The position numbers were made by a program, and so were the translations under genes. From Algoriphagus marinus (GTDB lineage: Bacteria; Bacteroidota; Bacteroidia; Cytophagales; Cyclobacteriaceae): a stretch of DNA of 64,000 nt. This document shows positions 59,534 to 64,000 of this stretch, one piece after another. The notes beneath the pieces are model-generated. The model did not search any database. It saw only the letters and a program-made list of their open reading frames with translations, and had not been told where the DNA came from. Each line of letters opens with the position of its first letter. Position 1 is the first letter of the stretch. The stretch is taken from positions 248,001-312,000 of the forward strand of contig NZ_MSPQ01000001.1 in NCBI RefSeq assembly GCF_001936475.1. Direction: 5' to 3'.

Positions 59534-61924
59534 TTAAAACTTCATCACCACACCCATCAGGAAGTTGGTACCGGCTTGCGGATAGTAGAAATTCTCGGTG
59601 ATTAATTCTCTTCCGGAAGTTTCCCCCGGCACGAAATAGCTGAAGGTATAGCCATTCGGCTCATATAGCTCATTGAAGATATTGTTGATCATCAGATTCA
59701 ACTCCAGACTTTTGAAAAATCGGGGTTGAGCTTTATAGCTGATTCGGAGGTCATTGGTAAAGAAAGCATCCAGCGATCGCGCATCATTCGAGGTATTATC
59801 CAAGAATTGCTGACCTACATATTTACTCATCCAATTGATCGAAAGATTCTCCACAGGTTTGAATTCGATGATGGCCGAGGCAACTGTATTTGGAGAGAAT
59901 GCGATATCCGTATCAGTATACGTAATCGCTTCCTGCACAAAATCCGCTACACTGTAATCATCGATGTATTCTGTGAACTCAGCAATCTTGTTTTGGCTGA
60001 AGGCAATATTTCCCCCTAAAACCCAAGCTTTGGATAGCTGGAAAGCACCATCCAATTCGATTCCCGCCCGGTATGAATTGGCTACGTTTTCACGGATGTA
60101 TGCGCCTACATCGTTGATCTGCCCAGTCAAGATCAGTTGGTCTTTGTAGTCCATGTAGTAAAAGTTCGCATTGTAGGAGAATCTTCCAGTTTTGGCTCGA
60201 ACCCCCGCTTCAATGTTATTTAAGCGCTCTGGTCTTGGCACTTCTGTGATCGGATTGTCTGTGAAGTCCGAACGGGTTGGTTCACGATTTGCGATGGCAT
60301 AGCTCGCATACCAGGTTTTACCATTCTTCTCATAGCTAAAACCAAACTTTGGATTGAAGAAAGTATAGGACTCCTGCCCATCCACAATTCGCCGGTCATC
60401 ATTCACCCCGAAGAAGGAATAGTCGATACCCCTGACCTGAAGATCTCCAAATAGGTTAAGTCCAGAACTCAGTTCATAGGTTGCTTTGGCGTAGATATTT
60501 CGATCGTCTTTTACGGCATTGTTGTCATAGTAGCGATCTCGGATATTGGTAGCACCGGCCACTCTTGCCCAGATGATTTCTCCGAAGTGATCTCCATCGT
60601 AGCGATTGGCACCGCCCCCTAGGATCAAATCCAATTTCCCATTGTCTGAGATATAATTTACCGAACCCACAAATCCAAAGAAGTCATTATCCAGCCATCT
60701 TCGGCGGATGATATCAGTACTGCTGATGGTCTCTTCGCCAATTACTACATCTGGCAAACCATAACTTTCGAAATCATCATCTTCTCGATACTGCTCATAG
60801 TAGCCACGACCGTAAGTGTAATGTAGCGCCAGATTGGTCTTCCAATTGCTTCCTATTTTTCCAGTGTAGATGAGTTGGTAGTGATCCTGCTGATAGTTAT
60901 CCGTTTCATTTTCGTAGGTATAGTAATTATCAGTCCGATCAGTTTCCAACTTCGATTCCGGAAGTCCCCACCAAGACTGGTAGGTTTGCTCTGCTCCCGA
61001 GAAAATGTTCAGCTTGATGACAGCGTTTTCCCCATAATAACCACCCGAAACAAAGAAGCTTTTCAAGTCAGAAAATGCCTGATCCACATAGCCATCCGAA
61101 GTGATCTTGGAAAGGCGCGCATCTACGGCAAAGCGATTATTCAGTAATCCGGTTCCTGCTTTCACAGTGTTTCGAAGCGTATTGAAGGAACCAAAGCCAG
61201 ATTGAACTTCCGCATAAGCTTCATCCCGGCGGGTATCCGTTTGGAAATTGAGGCTTGCACCAAAGGTCGCCGCTCCATTGGTGGAAGTTCCGACTCCCCG
61301 TTGAATCTGCACATTCTCTACTGAGGAGGCAAAATCCGGCATATTCACCCAAAAGACCCCATGGGATTCTGCATCGTTGAGCGGAATTCCGTTTACGGTC
61401 GCATTGATTCGGGTTTGGTCCGTGCCTCGGATTCGGAGTCCGGTGTATCCAACACCAGCTCCGGCATCGGAATGGGTCACGACGGATGGGGTAAAATTCA
61501 AGAGAATCGGGATATCCTGACCGAGATTTCGCTTAGCGATTTCTTCTTTGGAGATCGTTTGGAAGGTAGTCGGAGTGCTTTCTGATGCCCGAGTTGCGGA
61601 GACTACAAATTCCTCAGTCAGTAAATCTCTTGCCTGAAGACTGACAAGCAGTTCTCCCGAAAAAGGAAGGATCACTGTTCGTTCAAACTCCTCAAATCCG
61701 AGATAAGAGACTTTGATTTGAATTTCACCAGTTGGTAGTTTTCCTAGCGTAAAAACTCCCTTTTCATCGGTAACAGCCCCTTTTCCGATTTTCTGGAACC
61801 AGACAGAAGCGCCGACTAATGGTTGATTGCTTTCTGCATCAAGCACTTTTCCGCTAAGGCTTTCTTGTGCCAAAGCTGCAAAACTTGCCAAGCAGAAGAC
61901 GAGGCAAAGAATTAAATTTTTCAT
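59534..61924 (-). CDS. TonB-dependent outer membrane receptor, probably for thiamine
   Basis: A 796-residue outer membrane transporter: signal peptide (1-19, AALAQE), carboxypeptidase-regulatory-like domain (about 22-105, SGKVLDAESNQPLVGASVWFQ), plug domain (about 115-225, with LRIRGTDQTRINATVNGIPLNDAESHGVFW) and a 22-strand-type beta barrel ending in aromatic-terminated LMGVVMKF. A TPP riboswitch lies in its leader, so expression should fall when thiamine diphosphate is plentiful; thiamine or a precursor is the likely substrate. No thi biosynthesis genes are in the window. Confidence 0.9.
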   Translation of the reverse strand: MKNLILCLVFCLASFAALAQESLSGKVLDAESNQPLVGASVWFQKIGKGAVTDEKGVFTLGKLPTGEIQIKVSYLGFEEFERTVILPFSGELLVSLQARDLLTEEFVVSATRASESTPTTFQTISKEEIAKRNLGQDIPILLNFTPSVVTHSDAGAGVGYTGLRIRGTDQTRINATVNGIPLNDAESHGVFWVNMPDFASSVENVQIQRGVGTSTNGAATFGASLNFQTDTRRDEAYAEVQSGFGSFNTLRNTVKAGTGLLNNRFAVDARLSKITSDGYVDQAFSDLKSFFVSGGYYGENAVIKLNIFSGAEQTYQSWWGLPESKLETDRTDNYYTYENETDNYQQDHYQLIYTGKIGSNWKTNLALHYTYGRGYYEQYREDDDFESYGLPDVVIGEETISSTDIIRRRWLDNDFFGFVGSVNYISDNGKLDLILGGGANRYDGDHFGEIIWARVAGATNIRDRYYDNNAVKDDRNIYAKATYELSSGLNLFGDLQVRGIDYSFFGVNDDRRIVDGQESYTFFNPKFGFSYEKNGKTWYASYAIANREPTRSDFTDNPITEVPRPERLNNIEAGVRAKTGRFSYNANFYYMDYKDQLILTGQINDVGAYIRENVANSYRAGIELDGAFQLSKAWVLGGNIAFSQNKIAEFTEYIDDYSVADFVQEAITYTDTDIAFSPNTVASAIIEFKPVENLSINWMSKYVGQQFLDNTSNDARSLDAFFTNDLRISYKAQPRFFKSLELNLMINNIFNELYEPNGYTFSYFVPGETSGRELITENFYYPQAGTNFLMGVVMKF

Positions 61925-62077
61925 GGTACATATTCCCTTTCGGGAGATTTGAGTTAAACATGAGAAAACTCAAGGGAAGCTTTCCGTGATTGTTTACCCG
62001 ATTTGCAGAATGAAAATAGGAGATAGCCGAAGGGTACCGCTTCGGAATTCTTATACTATTTTTATTCTACTGGTTCA

Positions 62078-62151
62078 TTTCCCTTCGCCGGCATTACCCG
62101 GATCAGGTAGTATGGGTATGATCTCAGCCCGTTTTGTTAAGGCACCCCTTA
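62078..62151 (-). ncRNA. TPP riboswitch (THI element)
   Basis: Read on the minus strand: GGGGTGCC, then GGGCTGAGATCATACCC, ACCTGATCCGGGTAATGCC and GGCGAAGGGAA, i.e. the conserved CTGAGA and CCTGAT...GGGTAAT.CCGGCGAAGG blocks of the TPP aptamer. It precedes the TonB receptor by about 155 nt. In between, CCGAAG (62027-62032) and CTTCGG (62040-62045) form a small hairpin that could belong to the expression platform; no T-run follows it. Confidence 0.95.
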
Positions 62152-62203
62152 TGATCTGACAGCAAATGTAGGTGGGAAAAGTTTGAAATCAAGTAATCAC
62201 GAG

Positions 62204-62352
62204 TTTTTTACCGCAAAGGTCACGAAGGTTTATACTAAAGAGACAAAGGCTATAAATCAGAAAGCTTAATTCAGAAATCTGAAAATTTCAACCACTGAGC
62301 AGTTGAAGGGTTTTACCGCAAAGTCCACGAAGGTCTCGCAAAGACACAAAGG
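62204..62352 (+). repeat. Two direct repeats of an ACCGCAAAG...CACGAAGG unit
   Basis: TTTTACCGCAAAGG-TCACGAAGG (from 62206) and TTTTACCGCAAAGT-CCACGAAGG (from 62311) are each followed by AGA(G/C)ACAAAGG, about 105 bp apart. They look like a dispersed intergenic repeat. The rest of the 570-bp gap 61925-62494 holds the TPP riboswitch and no gene that I can support. Confidence 0.55.
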
Positions 62353-62494
62353 TTTTTGGGACTAGGACAAAAAAATGGACTCCATCACTTCCTTATTTTT
62401 TCTTAGCGCTCTTAGCCGTAAAATGATTCCTAATAAAATTTCGATTCTTCCATTTCAGGATTTTGGCTAACTTCCAAATTAAACCTATCAATCC

Positions 62495-63337
62495 ATGAAA
62501 CTTTACAAACTCAAATCCGGAACACTTCTCCAATCTGATTCTTCTTTCAAAATAGGGCCTAGCTTCGACTGGGATCAGCTTTTGGGTCAAGAAGAGTTGA
62601 AAAGTTTTTTGGAAAATGAATCGAAAAGCTGGAAGTCAATTGCCGAGTCTGAAGCCAATAGTTTAATCCAATCCGAGCTATTTGCTCCGATGGGAAATCA
62701 GGAAGTTTGGGCTGCTGGAGTGACGTATTATCGAAGTCGAACTGCTCGAATGGAGGAGTCGGAGGATTCTGGTGGAGCCACCTTTTATGATAAGGTTTAC
62801 AATGCAGATCGTCCGGAGCTTTTCTTCAAGGCCACAGCATCCAGGGTTTCAGCGCCGGGAGGAATAGTAAATATTCGTAAAGATTCGACTTGGGATGTAC
62901 CCGAGCCAGAGTTAACTCTGGTGATTTCTCCCAAAGGGAAAATCCAAGGCTTTACCATCGGGAATGATATGAGTAGCCGAAGCATAGAAGGCGAAAACCC
63001 ACTTTACTTGCCCCAGGCAAAAGTTTATGAAGGTTGTGCCGCCATCGGGCCTTGTATTTTGATTCAGGAGGAAATTCCAGAAAGCACAAAAATAAATCTC
63101 GAAATCCATCGTGACGGCAACCTGGCTGCAAGTGGAGATACCGATTTGACGCAATTGAAGCGCAAGCCTAAGGAATTGGCAGAATGGCTTTTTCGAGCAA
63201 ACACCTTCCCAATCGGATGTCTGATGATGACCGGGACGGGAATCGTGCCGGATGGATTTACCCTAAAAGAAGGCGATCAGGTGAAAATCTCGATTGAGGG
63301 AATAGGCCTGTTGGAGAATACGGTGGGAATGATTTAA
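62495..63337 (+). CDS. Fumarylacetoacetate hydrolase-family protein
   Basis: A 280-residue member of the FAH superfamily, acting on C-C bonds or as hydratase/decarboxylase of small keto acids. Conserved parts: AAGVTYYRSRTARMEES near 70-86, PELFFKATASR near 106-116, VPEPELTLVISPKGKIQGFTIGNDMSSRSIEGENPLYLPQAKVYEGCAAIGPC (metal-site E-x-E and D) near 133-187, and LKEGDQVKISIEGIG. Substrate unknown; in related Bacteroidota such genes often sit near sugar-acid catabolism, but no such cluster is seen here. Confidence 0.87.
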   Translation: MKLYKLKSGTLLQSDSSFKIGPSFDWDQLLGQEELKSFLENESKSWKSIAESEANSLIQSELFAPMGNQEVWAAGVTYYRSRTARMEESEDSGGATFYDKVYNADRPELFFKATASRVSAPGGIVNIRKDSTWDVPEPELTLVISPKGKIQGFTIGNDMSSRSIEGENPLYLPQAKVYEGCAAIGPCILIQEEIPESTKINLEIHRDGNLAASGDTDLTQLKRKPKELAEWLFRANTFPIGCLMMTGTGIVPDGFTLKEGDQVKISIEGIGLLENTVGMI

Positions 63338-63361
63338 ATAATTTGAATAAATCACCTAATT

Positions 63362-64000
63362 ATGGGTGATAGCGAGACGTTGAGCTTAATAAGAAAAATG
63401 ACACTCGAAGATTTAGGATATAATAATGAATTAGAAGAGGCTAGAAAAGCACGAGGCCTTGATTCCTTTATTATTGGTAGGGTTATTTTAAAGCATAGAG
63501 ATCGTTTCTTTGTAAGAACTGAATCAGAAGAATATGATTGTGAACTTGTTGGGAATTTACGATTCACAGTTTCTGATCAGAGCGAATTACCTTTTGTTGG
63601 AGATTGGGTCGCAATTTCTGAATATGATGAAGGCAAAGCTCTGATTCATGCTGTCTTTCAGAGGAGCTCAATTTTAGAAAGAAAAGCAATTGGAAAATTT
63701 GGGCAAACTCAAATTATTGCTACAAATATTGACGTCGGTATTATTATTCAATCTGTTAATAGAGATTTCAGTATCAATCGACTTGAGCGATACTTAACTA
63801 TCTGCAATACCTCCAAAATTGATCCAATTATCGTTCTAAGTAAAATAGATTTAATTGAAGAATCGGAATTAAAAGAACTGCTAACCCAAGTAAGAAAAAG
63901 AATCAAAAACGTCCCTATAATTCCCATTAGCAACCAAACTCATTTGGGAATTGAGGAAATCAAATCAAAACTAACGAAAGGAAAAACCTATTGCTTATTG
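63362..64000 (+). CDS. rsgA: Small ribosomal subunit biogenesis GTPase RsgA, 3' end cut by window edge
   Basis: Late 30S assembly GTPase. 213 codons are visible and the frame runs off the window. An OB-fold N-terminus (DSFIIGRVILKHRDRFFVRTE, LPFVGDWVAI) is followed by the start of the circularly permuted GTPase domain: ILERKAIGKFGQTQIIATNIDVGIIIQSVNRDFSINRLERYL, then the G4-type LSKIDL, typical of RsgA/YjeQ. G1 and the zinc domain would lie beyond base 64000. Starts at ATG 63362; ATG 63398 (MTLEDLGY) matches the usual N-terminus better and is a good alternative. 24 bp after the FAH-family gene. Confidence 0.9.
   Translation, partial: MGDSETLSLIRKMTLEDLGYNNELEEARKARGLDSFIIGRVILKHRDRFFVRTESEEYDCELVGNLRFTVSDQSELPFVGDWVAISEYDEGKALIHAVFQRSSILERKAIGKFGQTQIIATNIDVGIIIQSVNRDFSINRLERYLTICNTSKIDPIIVLSKIDLIEESELKELLTQVRKRIKNVPIIPISNQTHLGIEEIKSKLTKGKTYCLL

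Noticed and set aside
1..64000. CRISPR arrays, tRNA/rRNA genes, insertion sequences, prophage
   Set aside because: No spacer-repeat array, no cloverleaf or rRNA-like stretch, and no transposase, integrase or phage structural gene was found by reading both strands.

Overview
The window looks like a chromosomal segment of a Bacteroidota bacterium, probably a Cyclobacteriaceae/Algoriphagus-like marine or freshwater organism (family-level inference from gene content). Supporting signs are an LruC-domain protein, a fused MurF-alanine racemase, DUF4382 lipoproteins, PQQ-type sugar dehydrogenases fused to cytochrome c, a TonB-dependent receptor with a carboxypeptidase-like N-terminal domain, starts with little Shine-Dalgarno sequence, and several promoters with the Bacteroidota -7 box TAnnTTTG. 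I see no tRNA, rRNA, CRISPR array, transposase or prophage genes.

Region 1 (1-16.7 kb) is an exopolysaccharide locus in three same-strand transcription units: (a) initiating sugar transferase, acyltransferase, short TolC-like protein, GumC/Wzc-like chain-length protein, glycosyltransferase; (b) O-antigen-ligase/polymerase-like protein, glycosyltransferase, 46-residue membrane protein, glycosyltransferase, flippase, methyltransferase, glycosyltransferase; (c) one further glycosyltransferase. It ends against a convergent two-component system (large PAS/GAF histidine kinase plus LytTR response regulator). All three units, and the kinase gene, are preceded by arrays of a ~10-bp motif (consensus CAYTCATCGG) repeated every 21 bp and pointing at the gene. 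In units a-c the -7 box lies exactly 34 bp beyond the last copy. I read this as an undescribed LytTR-type operator family tying the locus to its adjacent regulator.

Region 2 (20.4-35 kb) is an oxidative/catabolic block: a cytochrome c-sugar dehydrogenase, serine hydrolase, large membrane alpha/beta hydrolase, and two tandemly duplicated dehydrogenase-PKD-cytochrome c lipoproteins, then an AsmA-family gene. Region 3 (35-51.5 kb) is mostly housekeeping: dgt, two DUF4382 lipoproteins, ribD, free methionine-R-sulfoxide reductase, GIY-YIG nuclease, dxs, scpA, murF-alr, K+ and CLC channels, an epimerase and three mini-proteins of PLDc_N type. A nested palindromic repeat lies at 40.2 kb.

Region 4 (51.5-57 kb) has an M14 peptidase, an amidohydrolase and a Fic-HTH gene behind a 41-bp-periodic palindromic operator array. 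Region 5 (57-59.5 kb) is the foreign-looking part: an AT-rich erm(F)-like 23S rRNA methyltransferase whose first 35 codons are exactly duplicated in tandem, and a small gene cassette bounded by two attC-like sites of about 131 bp, without an integrase. Region 6 (59.5-64 kb) has a TonB receptor under a TPP riboswitch (probable thiamine uptake), an FAH-family hydrolase and the start of rsgA.
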